In this document: positions 34,849-45,182 of the stretch, piece by piece
How the letters are laid out: each line of letters starts with the position of its first letter
Position numbering within the stretch: the first letter of the stretch is position 1
NCBI GenBank assembly: GCA_015499995.1
Contig: JADNRV010000126.1
Location: 93,680 to 157,679, forward strand
Direction: 5' to 3'
DNA length: 64,000 nucleotides
Source of the DNA: Flammula alnicola
Lineage: Eukaryota > Basidiomycota > Agaricomycetes > Agaricales > Strophariaceae
Translations under genes and position numbers: made by a program
Notes under the pieces: model-generated
Told to the model about the DNA's origin: nothing
What the model saw: the letters and a program-made list of their open reading frames with translations, nothing else
Databases searched by the model: none

Positions 34849-35947
34849 ATGGTTTCCTTTCCGCGTCTCTTACACTTAGGCAGTAGTAACAATGAAGGTC
34901 AAATGACAGACTCCTTGTCTGAGTCGGACGGGAGCATATCCCGGCATACTAGTGCGTGTGCATTATACTAAACGCATCCAGAAGTGCTGAACACGGTTTG
35001 AAGGCTCGATTCAGGGTCCTTACCGTGAAGGCATGAAGGACACTGGCTTTCCTGACTATCGCACAGTTGAAGTTCCATAGAAGCGGCGGAATATACGCCC
35101 GCTCCCTACTACTTTTAGGAAATGGGGTTGGTTTACACAGTGTCTTAAGGAATCTATCTCGGCTCAAAAAGTATTTTACCAGTGGGGCCTTTCTCACTGA
35201 CGTTGGTTCCACTGACGAAAACGGCAGCTTTTGCTTTTGCTTCAATGTCTTTTCCCCTCCGAATCATTCCATTCAGCCAAAAGAGCTACCGCAAAATTTT
35301 CTCCAGTTCATCCAACTTTTTTCAAGGAGGCTGTCTTCACCCCCAATTTCTTTGCTCCTGGGACAATCATGGCCAGTTCATCTTTCATCCGTCCATCGTT
35401 CATTTACATATTTTGCTCCTGACGGTATGATGCCTGTATATTCTGCTTCAATTTCATCCTGATGTCCAATAGGATCCATCTGCAGTGATAGCCGTCGTTC
35501 AAGATTCTGTGTGGACGTCACAATTGAGTGGGGTATGTTGCTTTCGTCTCAACCTTTACTGCATGAGCCAACGCCAGATATAGCAGCATTTAACACACCG
35601 TGAGGTCGTGGAGCTAGTACATAGGATCATCAACAACTTTGATATCGTGAATACGGACGGTAGGCCTACCTTTAGTCGATGCTCATGATTTTAGCTCGCT
35701 TTCGCCTTGTAGGAGTGGTCATGTTTGCTCCTAAGCAGCAAGAAAGCATAGACCATGCGGCACGTAAAGCCTTCATATTACGAGATCCATCTGTATTGAT
35801 TGCCTATAGGTTGTCACTCCAAGTCGTTGGAATGTAACCTCGTACATACATACGCCACGTTATGTCCTGGATCTGGGACTCACAAGACGAAAGCATTAGA
35901 GGCCGGGCGCTTCAGAATATGCGTACGGTACTATCTATATCACAATG
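34849..35947 (+). pseudogene. F2-3: F2 copy lacking its middle exon
   Basis: Begins MVSFPRLLHLGSSNNEG with the SLSESDGSISRH motif, then ARSLLLLGNGVG, a damaged SGAFLTDVG and NVFSPPNHSIQ. After the APGTIMAS motif the text runs straight into HPSI.HLHILLL of exon 4. The whole 580-base exon 3 (EGA.LVLP to LNPSQW) is gone. Later parts HREVVELVHRIINNFDIVNTDG and YIRHVMSWIWDSQDES persist, with a stop near 35836. Clear pseudogene; convergent with nothing and divergent from F1-5. Confidence 0.7.
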
Positions 35948-36585
35948 ACCGGTATATTCAAAGTCTTAATGTTGCTGGTATGGACACATTTATACCAGAG
36001 TGTTATCACATTAATATTTTGTGCACCAGAATGCACGTGTCGAGAAGCACAGGCTAGGTTATGCTCGAAGGGGCTGTTCATACCTTGCGAACCCGCTGTG
36101 GGACATGGAGGGAAATATTATAATTCCCCAAACAATACTGTGAATAAGATGGAAGTCACCCAGTAGGGATCTAACTACCTAACCACCTACCTTCGTTTAT
36201 TATTCCCTGGGTAAAATGTCGACCAAACAGCGAAAACAGGGTCATTTAGCGTGGTGCGGTTGGTATCGGGTTCTCGGGTTCTCATGTCCTTACACAGGGT
36301 AATCGGGCCTCCAAATCTTGATTATCGCGGAATCTCGAGAGATCATTGATCATTGATCAGCCCTTGAATGAAAATGCCTGTTCGAGCAGCGGATATCCTT
36401 ATCACATTTCCGTCATTTCCGTGACACTTTCTTGAGTCGTTGTGCTTTCTACAACAACAATGCGGCGTAAGTTGTGTTCGGCTCTTCGCCCACATATTCT
36501 GCCAGCGGAGATACACATGACCTTGACAATTTTTTTGGGGCTGCGCCCACAAGCAAAGTGTCATTTGAAAATGATATGGCAACTC
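35948..36585. other. Non-coding gap before inverted repeat
   Basis: Short frames on both strands without support. No RNA gene seen. Confidence 0.35.
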
Positions 36586-36878
36586 AAGGGACTACGCCCG
36601 GAAGATGCCGTGGGAGACTACCCCCCACTTCATGTACCACTCGTTCCCAAAACAAATGAGCGTAGCACAGCCGCTAAATCGACCGATTTGGAAGGAATCA
36701 CACGCATCATCGACGCATCACAAATATCTTTGCAATCATGATAATGTAGGTGCGCGAGTACTTACTGCAAGAGTATCCTGGTATGTGTAACATTTTGACG
36801 ATATTTCTTCAATATTGTGTATATATATTCAACTAATAATATCATCTGTATATATGTGAAGCGTGTAAGGGCTGATTA
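36586..36878 (+). repeat. Inverted repeat, left arm
   Basis: About 293 bases that match 37064-37348 in reverse complement. The outer 200 bases are nearly perfect (one 4-base AAGT/ACTT difference plus single changes); the inner 90 are looser. Both arms encode the same frame in opposite directions (MPWETTPHFMYHSFPKQMS), which shows the strength of the match rather than a gene. Confidence 0.8.
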
Positions 36879-37063
36879 GCACCTCATCCGCATTCCATCA
36901 TGCTTACCTTTTCTGTGGCCAATTTATCCCTCTCAGAAATGCGAGATCACCTGAATCACGACGGAAACATTGCAGTACAAAGGAGTGTAAGAAAGAACGA
37001 AGAAAAGAAAACTTTGAACACACAATCCAGAGGAAGTGCTTGATATCTTTCAAAATGTCTTTC

Positions 37064-37348
37064 AATCAGCCTTAGAGGCTCACATATACACAGATGATAT
37101 TATTACATATACACAGGATTGAAGCAACATTGTCAAAATGTTACAAGTAGTAAGTACCAGGATACTCTTGCAGTACTCGCGCACCTACATTATCATGATT
37201 GCGAAGATATTTGTGATGCGTCGATGATGCGTGTGATTCCTTCCAAATCGGTCGGTTTAGCGGCTGTGCTACGCTCATTTGTTTTGGGAACGAGTGGTAC
37301 ATGAAGTGGGGGGTAGTCTCCCACGGCATCTTCCGGGCGTAGTCCCTT
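37064..37348 (-). repeat. Inverted repeat, right arm
   Basis: Reverse complement of the left arm, separated from it by about 185 bases. Transcription across it would give a long hairpin RNA. No terminal motif or target duplication is evident, so I do not call it a transposon. Confidence 0.8.
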
Positions 37349-37700
37349 GTGGCAACTCAAGTAAAAATAGGATGTTTGGCTGCAGCGGCGATGAGGCGTG
37401 CGTAAATATCCATACTAGAGATGATCAATGAACAGCGGTGTCGATTTTCGCTCATTGTTGTACTGTCTTTTTGTCCTTGTTCTTAGGAAGTCTAGCTGAG
37501 TTGTCCATGGAAACTTAATTGTAAGTTCGAATCCGTGTCTGTACATCGCCTAGTACTAATGCACATCAAGACCCCCAGAACCTTTGGAAACAAAGCAACG
37601 TTGACCTAGATATAGTAGACGCTCAGGAGTCAACGGAATCTACCTTCCGGGGCTCTCTTCAAAGTTCCCGTGCAGGGTTTTTTCAAAGTTTACTTTGTGC

Positions 37701-37707
37701 TATAAAG
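37701..37707 (+). promoter_or_regulatory. TATA box of H-2
   Basis: TATAAAGGCAAA lies 86 bases before the H-2 start and matches the H-1 promoter in sequence and spacing. Confidence 0.5.
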
Positions 37708-37786
37708 GCAAACGCAACTGACCTGTGTAATCCAAGATAATTTCCATTAAAACCTTCCCCTTTCTCACCCCAGAAGATCACTTACG

Positions 37787-39037
37787 ATGTCCAAATTCCT
37801 CTCGTTGTTCAAGCGAAAGAAGAACTCGGCTAGACGGAACTCTCCCGCCGCAGCGGCTGCCTCACCAAGTATGCCAATTTCTGATACTCCCGCCTCACCG
37901 AGCCTAGCAAATTCTGATACACCCGCCTCACCTGACATGGCGGCGACGATATCTGATACACCTTCCTTGGCACCTGGCGTGGCGGCATCGACTCCTGATA
38001 CACCTGCCTCACATATCGTGGCGGCGCCGACATCAGGGACAACCGCCTCAGCGGCGACGTCTGATGATATACCCGCCCCGCCTGCTCAGACCACGGAGGG
38101 ACCTAGCTCCGACTCACGTACGGACAAGGCGTTGAAGACCACACAGAGTATCCTTAAAATACTGCAAGGCGTTAGCGCCTTGGCTCCAGTCCCTTTCCTA
38201 AAAGATTGTATTGGTCTCGCGTCCACTCTCATTGGTATGGTGCAGGTGCGATCTTCTTGGTTGGCTACTATCGATTCCACTAGCTGATTATTCACGGTTT
38301 TAATAGAATGTGATTCAGAACCAAGGCGATCTTGAAGGTATTGTCCAGGAGACCAGCCAATTGTTGATATGTATATCTACACAATGCGAAAAATTCGAAG
38401 AATCTGGTCTAGCAATACCAGAGGAATTTACGCCAATGATTGAAGCTCTGGATAAGTTCGTTACTTTTCTTTACGACGACTTAAACTGCTTTACTGACGT
38501 CTCTGAACTTTTAGCGCCCTAAAAGAGATTCAAGGCTTGTGCGAAAAATGTACTTCGCAGTCCAGGTTCACGCAGTTCATGAATCAAGACTTGGTGAAAC
38601 AGAACATAGCGCAAATTAGAGGGAATCTGCAATATATATTCAGAGTGTTTGACGTCAGTAATCATATACTTAATATTCCACGTTCATAGAGCTGATCTTC
38701 ATTCATTCAATATATTTAGGTGAGCGCAGTGGTATCAGAGATACGCTTCCGGACATCTTGGAGGAGCGACAATGAACGCCTTTTACGCGAGATTTTGGAC
38801 TCGCTCCGGGACAAACCCTTGTACAGGCCCGCCACCAATTCGCATGTTACTCCAATTCAAGCTCGTGTACAAGTCTACCACGGTTCGCAATCGTTCGAGA
38901 AAAGGGTGGACAACGAAAACATCGACGATGACAGCGACGGAGAGAATCGTACGGTACCGATTCAAGCCTATTCTGGAAATCAAGTATTCAAGGGTCCTGT
39001 TTCGAATAAAAACGTCGTCAAATCGCGTCGACGGTAA
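37787..39037 (+). CDS. H-2: MLKL/HeLo-like helical domain with two-repeat tail
   Basis: Four exons, 37787-38245, 38307-38455, 38515-38653 and 38720-39037, give 354 residues. The extra length over H-1 lies in exon 1. A Thr-Pro-Ala-Ser-rich region has expanded there into several imperfect copies of an SDTPASP unit (37875-38070). The helical region starts near GVSALAPVPFLKDCIGLAS and matches H-1 throughout. The tail repeats are VQVYHGSQSFEKRVDNENI (38867-38923) and IQAYSGNQVFKGPVSNKNV (38960-39016), followed by a basic end (SRRR). The possible activity is that proposed for H-1. It stands upstream of segment D and the GPALPP gene, the order from which segments A-C appear to derive. Confidence 0.75.
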
Positions 39038-41175
39038 ACTCATAACTGGATGTCAGAGTGATTGGTCCAGTCCTGACGATGAACCGGGCTTGTCACGGTG
39101 GACTGACAGGACTAAATATTCTTCGCTAATACTGCAACGCAGTGCACGATTCTGCATGTGATTTCTCGTTGAACCATGTATTCGATTAGACAAATAACTT
39201 AGCTCTCAAAAATTTCAGGATGGTTACATCTTCAGCATCTTTTGCGGTGAAGTGCTGCGAGCCCCGCGGCACATTTTTGAAGCACGGGAAGTGCTGGATC
39301 AAAGTAAATCCATGCACTTCCTCTGAGTTCCATGTATCACAATTTTCGTAACTGGAATGGAGAAACCCCTGGTAAATAGGGACAAGGTATCGGCATTCCG
39401 AGAAGACTTGTGCGCAGTAGAAGGCTGAATTTGAATAACGCCCTCCACATGGTCGTCACAATACCAATGATTGATCGACCTCCACAAGAACAAAGGATAT
39501 CCAGACTTTGTCCTTGCGAACATCGTGCGGCAGTATTTTTGTTTGAGAATTGTTTCAGGAACTGGTGACCAACCCGCAGAGATTTTATCTGCCCAGAAGA
39601 TACTGCATCTAGCGGCGACGTAGTCTCCATCCAGAAACATTTTTAATAGCCGGGTTGCAATCCGGGAATCGCGGGTTCCTGGCTTAAGTTATATGTTGAG
39701 GACAAAGACTGACTTACATGCACGATCAAACATGAAGGCACGTTGTGGTTGGTATAACACACGCGAGATAGATGTGGCTCTCCACGAGGCAAAGATAGCC
39801 CTGATGGAGTGCAACGCGCCTGCGTTCGTAACTGGCGAGACCCCATGACATCCTAAAGTGCGCATGGCTCTCTGGAGGCCAAATTGCTATACAGGAAATT
39901 TAATTGAACCATTGAACCCGAAGTACGAGTCGTCCTGATTCCTGAACCTTAGATGTAGCTCTCCATGGGAGGTCGAAGGTAATAACGACGGGCCGGTGTA
40001 CCATCGGCAAGTCCGAAAGGCACATCGGTACGAGCCTAACACACCCACAAGATGAATGTGGCTCTCCAAAGAGTCAAATATAACCCCGGATTGCGGCGCT
40101 CTAGTGAAAAATGCACGAGTACCAAGAGGCATATAGCGCACCCAAAATCGCTGGAGGCGCGCCTGGGCAAGATTCCCTTCAATTTTCAAAAGCGCAGAGT
40201 GTATGCATACTGCGTGGCATAGTCCAATAGTCGAGGTGGTTAAACCACGATGTTCCAAGTAAACCGCCTACAATTCAAGCGCATATATTAACCCCAATGA
40301 CGAATATTGCTGAGCCACTCACGATGCGATATCTCAAGGCTTGTTAGGGCTTTATCACGGAGCCGTCTTTCTGTCTCTTCATATCTGGGCGCCAATCAGC
40401 CGGTAGAGGGGTTCTCTCGCTCCGAGCGTGGGTGGAAGCTCAAGAAGGGCCAGCTAACAAAAGGTTTGAAAGAATGAAAAAAAAACCCCTGCTGCCCCAA
40501 TCAGCTGGTAGTCCCAGATTCTCTGAGTCCTGGTAAGCTCGAGAAGCGAGCCAGCTGACTGGGATAGCTGTGATTCGAGATAGAAATTAACCAAAAGTCG
40601 TGTGAGCCAATCGCGTAGACAAGGAAAAGGGAGTGGCACGACGTCATGACGCTGCCCCTTTCCCTGGACACGAGATTGACACGAAAGAGACATGTCATAA
40701 CGGAAAGAGAAAGAAGAAACCGCATATGTGGCGCCGCCAAACGCTGCTCGACGTAATGAGTACGTAAAGAGAGGGCCTCCGTCGGACTACCGTGGCACGG
40801 AAGTACTTGACACACGGGGATCGGGGTGGGTGGATCCGAACGTAAAGCTGGGCGTCGACGATGCGATAAAAGCTCGTTGGGCGGTGCGGTTCCGAAAACT
40901 TCCAGTGGCGTGAGTGAGAAGACGAGGAAAGAGAAGTCGGAGAAATAACAAAAAGGCATCGCTGAAAGAATATCTAATCTTTACGTAATTTGATAAGAAA
41001 TTCTGCGGGAGCCAGTTCATGTCATTGGTCGCCAAGCAGCAACAATGACCAGAAGCTTTCAGATTCGCGTGGCGAGAGATTCATATTAGCATGTACAATA
41101 TAACAATACAGAAAGCGATAGCCGGAGGTCTCTTTCAGCCTTAGCCTTCCAAATGGCACCGTTCCAGCGTCATCG
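39038..41175 (+). repeat. Segment D: source-like copy of repeat A-C
   Basis: Matches parts of A, B and C at lower identity. Examples: 40215-40470 matches 29595-29860; 40480-40600 matches 29895-29990; 40850-40900 matches 30265-30330. Here the segment is continuous with the intact H-2 gene on the left and the intact GPALPP gene on the right, so this is probably the ancestral location. A minus-strand gene may once have lain here (repeated GEPH..-like text after GGAGAGCCAC at 39775 and 40060). I find no intact reading frame and cannot name it. Confidence 0.5.
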
Positions 41176-42460
41176 TTAATTCACAGGAAACCGCCACTCT
41201 TTCCACTTCCAAATCGATCCCCCAAGTCCCTTCGCCTCTTTCAACATCTTATTCCGTTTATCATCATCCATTAACCTGCCTCCCAGACCCATGTCACGCG
41301 AGTGGTCCCAGATGCCTGGAACCTCTGACTCGCCAGGAGCTTTCTTCGGAACGGTGGCATGTTGATCGACCAAGGCTGCGCCTCGCCTTTTGCGCTGTTA
41401 GAAAATATGGTGACTGTCAGCCTACTGCCCCAACCCAAACGCTAGAGAGAGGAAGAAAAAAAAGAGAAGAAACACGTACAGTATGTTCCTCGACGCCTTT
41501 TCTGATCGTTTCTTCCTCCTCTTTTCTCCTCTTTTTCCTTGCCTTCTCATCCGCGTCCTCGTCCACTGGCGCATCCGTCACCCGCCTCTTCTTTCCGGAG
41601 ACTTCATCTGCAAGCCTTTGTTGTCGCTCCGCAGGGGTTTCGGTCCAGAGAGAGGTGTCCTTCTTCGAGTTTACTGCAGAGGGTGTCCCCCGAGAGAATT
41701 GGCGGGCTTTTAGTTTTGTTGGATCGAGGTCTGAGTGAAAGAAGAATAAAGGTCAATAAATAGCGAAAAATATAAATATAATGGAAAGAGACGTACTCCC
41801 AAGAAGACCTGATGTCGTAGGTGGAACAAGCATCCATTCGTCGCGTTTGGGTGCTTTAGGTTTTGCTGCTTCCTATTTCAATCAATACTTTCAGCCTATG
41901 TATCCAAATTGCACAACCGTAATACAACATACCTCAGCCAGCTTTCGCCTCTTCTCTTCCCTCTCAATAAATTCTTTGACAGCGTCCGTCTGCTCGTGCT
42001 GCATACCCGCAGGGAGAGGTTTAGGGCCTATATCGTCGTCGTCACTATCATCTTCATCTACATGACCGGAAGTTGGGTCATACGTAGGCGCATAACCAGG
42101 AAGAGAAGGGCCGAGAGTGCGTTTGCCTTGCGACTGCGCTGTGGATGTGGAGGCCTTAGGTGGTGGCATAGAAGGACCAGCGACCGGCCGGGGTTCGGAA
42201 GCGCGTTTCGTTGACGCATTCAAAAATTGTGGTGGCATAGATGGACCTATACTGGGCCCTGCTGGCGGACGTGGTCCTTCGTCATCGTCGTCGTCAAAGA
42301 CTTGTATCTTCGGCTCTGTGGATTTCGCGCTGAGCAGGTGGGCAGGTATTTGGGGGCCAATATTGGCACTGGGTTGAGGACCGTCATCATCGTCGTTGTT
42401 GTCTTCTTGGTGGGACTGGTTGAGAAGGTGAGGAGGGATTTGAGGGCCAATGTGCGGCAT
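41176..42460 (-). CDS. GPALPP-motif protein (DUF3752)
   Basis: Four exons on the minus strand, 42460-41933, 41872-41797, 41730-41480 and 41394-41176, give 357 residues. The N-terminal half carries repeated GPALPP-type motifs (IGPQIPPHLL, IGPQIPAHLL, IGPSMPPQFL, LGPSLPGYAP) separated by Asp-rich stretches. The second half is the DUF3752 domain: RDEWMLVPPT, LDPTKLKARQF, LWTETPAERQQRL, a Lys/Arg-rich segment, then IWDHSRDMGLGGRLMDD and EAKGLG at the end. It matches the family in length and motif order. The family is nuclear and poorly understood. Fragments of its last intron and exon are present in segments A, B and C. Confidence 0.88.
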
Positions 42461-42839
42461 CGTCGTTGTAGGAGAACCTCAAGTGACCAAGGTTTCACCG
42501 GAGCCCGCCAGTACTGTAGGTCGTGCGAAAGTGGCGGTGTTGCCGCACGGCAGGATACGGCAGGCATCGCACGACGCACACAGCTTGTCTACGGTCACCT
42601 TACTCCCTGCAGTGTAAGTACTACGGGAAGTCGTCCACTGTCAGACGTCAATGTCATAGTCGCTTTTTGTTGTCTTCAAGTTACACTCCGGTGACGCAGC
42701 TCCCGGAGGGCCTGGGCCTTTAGCAAAAACTCAGGATGATATTGAATTTCCAGAATTCAGCTACACGGGAACTCCAATTCGCCTCGACTTATTTCACTGT
42801 ACAGCTGCCCCACCGGAAACTTTGCATCTTGAAAGGAAT

Positions 42840-44551
42840 GTCGCAGTATGTTTTCGAATTCGATGAATTAGTCGCTCACCTGATCCAGGCTTACAGCCCA
42901 TATTATCGGTCGCACACCAATAAAGAGCATTACGCTTGTCCTAGTGCTATCAGACGTTCTGGAAAGCAAGTTAGAATGTCAATATTAACAGCAATAACCG
43001 CATGTCCATGATTAAAGGCTCAATGATTGTCCATGCTGCTGGGGGTTCCGTCCATATCACCAACAGTCGCTACTATTCTACGTGTAAGCTTTCCATTTTT
43101 TCCCTACGAAACTAATTTAATTCGCTTTGAACAGTGACCTCTATAAGGGAGGCGCACCCGTCGCAAGAACCATCAGCAGAAAATCTGAGCGTATGTATGG
43201 TTTCCTAAATTGTTCGCTCAGTACTCCGAACCTTATCTTGCGTTTTGTTCAGCAGCCAGAAAGCTCGGCAGCGCATTCAATGCTTCCAAAAGGTATGCTC
43301 CAGTTAAATATAACATGTAGCTTCGACGATCCTCACTTCCGATCAATACATAGAACTTAACCTCTTCCCGATGACTACCCTACAGCTTCAAGACGTGACT
43401 ATCAGCAGAGATCAATGACCGACTCACACCAAGAAAAATGGGAATCCTGTTGTGAGGAGTAGAAGTTCTTTCTAGATCTTATCATTAGGTATGGGTTAAC
43501 CTGATTTGCTGATCTTAGCCTCATTGGGTTTTAACGATGGCTAGCCTATAGCTATGTTGTACAGAATCTCGGAGATCATCTTCAAACCAAAACCATGGGC
43601 CCCCATGTCATCAGTTATATGACCACCGCTCTTTTCGGCTCAAAATTCATCATTCCAATGTGGACCACTTCACCGTCAGAGAGCGATGAAATTGAAACAT
43701 GGCGATGGAATCTGTATGTCAGAGATATTGGCATGTTTGAGTCTTTTTTCAATATATTCCTAACAAAGGAAGAAAACCGCAGGCGCTCCCGATACGAACC
43801 ACCATATGACTGCGAATCTTACAAGACAATGTCCGAGATCAAGTTAAAGACAGACCATTTCAAACCTAAGGTCGATGGCCTGCAGATAACATCTGCGGAT
43901 TTGAATGGTGAGGTGTATGAAAGGTAGGACGACCCGCTGTGTGTGTCTACATCAATCCTGGCTTAAATTTTACTCAATAGTGCCAACCCCTCATCTTTGG
44001 CCACGATTCGACTTCCCAAGGGTAGCCGAATTCAACCCACTCGTTCGGCGGCTTATAGGAGGCATGGCTTCTTCGAGCTTATGAATAAACAGTCCAGAAA
44101 GGCTCGGCATACAACTGTGCATAAGCCACCATTACAGTACCTGGCGCGAGCACTTGGACGAAATTACGGGTGGTCGACTTCCGGAGAATTCCTTAGCAAC
44201 CATCGCCTCTTCCTATCAAACTGATTCTCTGGCCTTGGCAGCAGCTACAATATCTTGCTCCTCAGACATGACTGGCGTGGCGAAGTTAAAACAGGCGGTT
44301 ATTCAAGATGGCAGGGATGTGTATTATTACTGGGCAGCCAAAGGGACCAGTATCAGGACGAAACATCGTCCGTCTTCCGCCCACAAGAAGAAGTCATACC
44401 TCAAGAAGTTGGAGGCATGATGAGAAAGTCAGAGACGACACTCGAAAATGTCATTGCATTGCTAGTAGTATTTGGGTGTATTCTCTCCGAGAAGAGAGTG
44501 TATGGATGCCAGGGGGTTCTTAGACAAACATACAGGACAGAACTCAAGTAA
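42840..44551 (+). pseudogene. F1-6: ruined F1 copy
   Basis: The Asn-rich exon is recognisable at 42950-43080 (NVNINSNNRMSMIKGS, HAAGGSVHITNS) but lies out of frame with the preceding SGKQV. The core at 43570-43925 reads IPMWTTSPS and LYVRDIGMF, so Gly-Asp-Val-Gly has become Arg-Asp-Ile-Gly. After the last intron the frame breaks several times (traces SLALAAA at about 44230 and ECHC-like text at 44440). It marks the left boundary of the tandem duplication: its part from about 44284 onward is copied at 51080. Confidence 0.65.
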
Positions 44552-45182
44552 ATAACTCGATGGTTACAATAGCATGATGTTCGATCAAGCCCACTTCCTT
44601 CTGGCAACGTGGAACTTCAACTACATAGGTGATATCGAGTTAGATTACTCAAATGACTGGAAATGCCAGAATAAGAAATTATAACGCAAGATGGACTGTC
44701 GGACTGATCGGTAGACACGTGTGTCGATCTTGGAACGAACTCGATCAGACCCGATCCTACTCGATCATATCAATCGGCACATTGTCGTCCTTACTATTTC
44801 GAGCAAACATCCCTTTCTACGGAAAAAAAGCCCAAATTTTTGTTTGCAAACATCTCTTGTGTGATTCGTGATGAAGATCACGGACTGGGAGGTTTGTATG
44901 TCCGAATCGAACCTTTTCACCATGATGTGGTACAGCGCTTCGTTTCCATTTATGCAGTGGCAAGTACTAGTACTTAGCGTATTCAGAAAATAGGCAAAAC
45001 TTTCGATCTCACATGAAAACCCCTGGAATTGGGGGCTATAGGATATCAGTTATGAGATATTAACTATCATGTAAACTTCGTTTAAAACGAGGAGACACAA
45101 GAGCAAAACACAAGCTTACCACCAGTCGTGTCATGAATTTTGAGACCATGGAATGTATCTGTGACCACCTTGTCATTCCTAA
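44552..45182. other. Gap inside duplicated unit 1
   Basis: Non-coding. The block 44655-44790 (CCAGAATAAGAAATTATAAC; GATCGGTAGACACGTGT) recurs at 51215-51330 and helps fix the register of the tandem duplication. Confidence 0.5.

Noticed and set aside
36605..37329. Two identical 61-62-codon frames in opposite directions
   Set aside because: They are the two arms of one inverted repeat read on opposite strands; the identity reflects the repeat, not a gene family.
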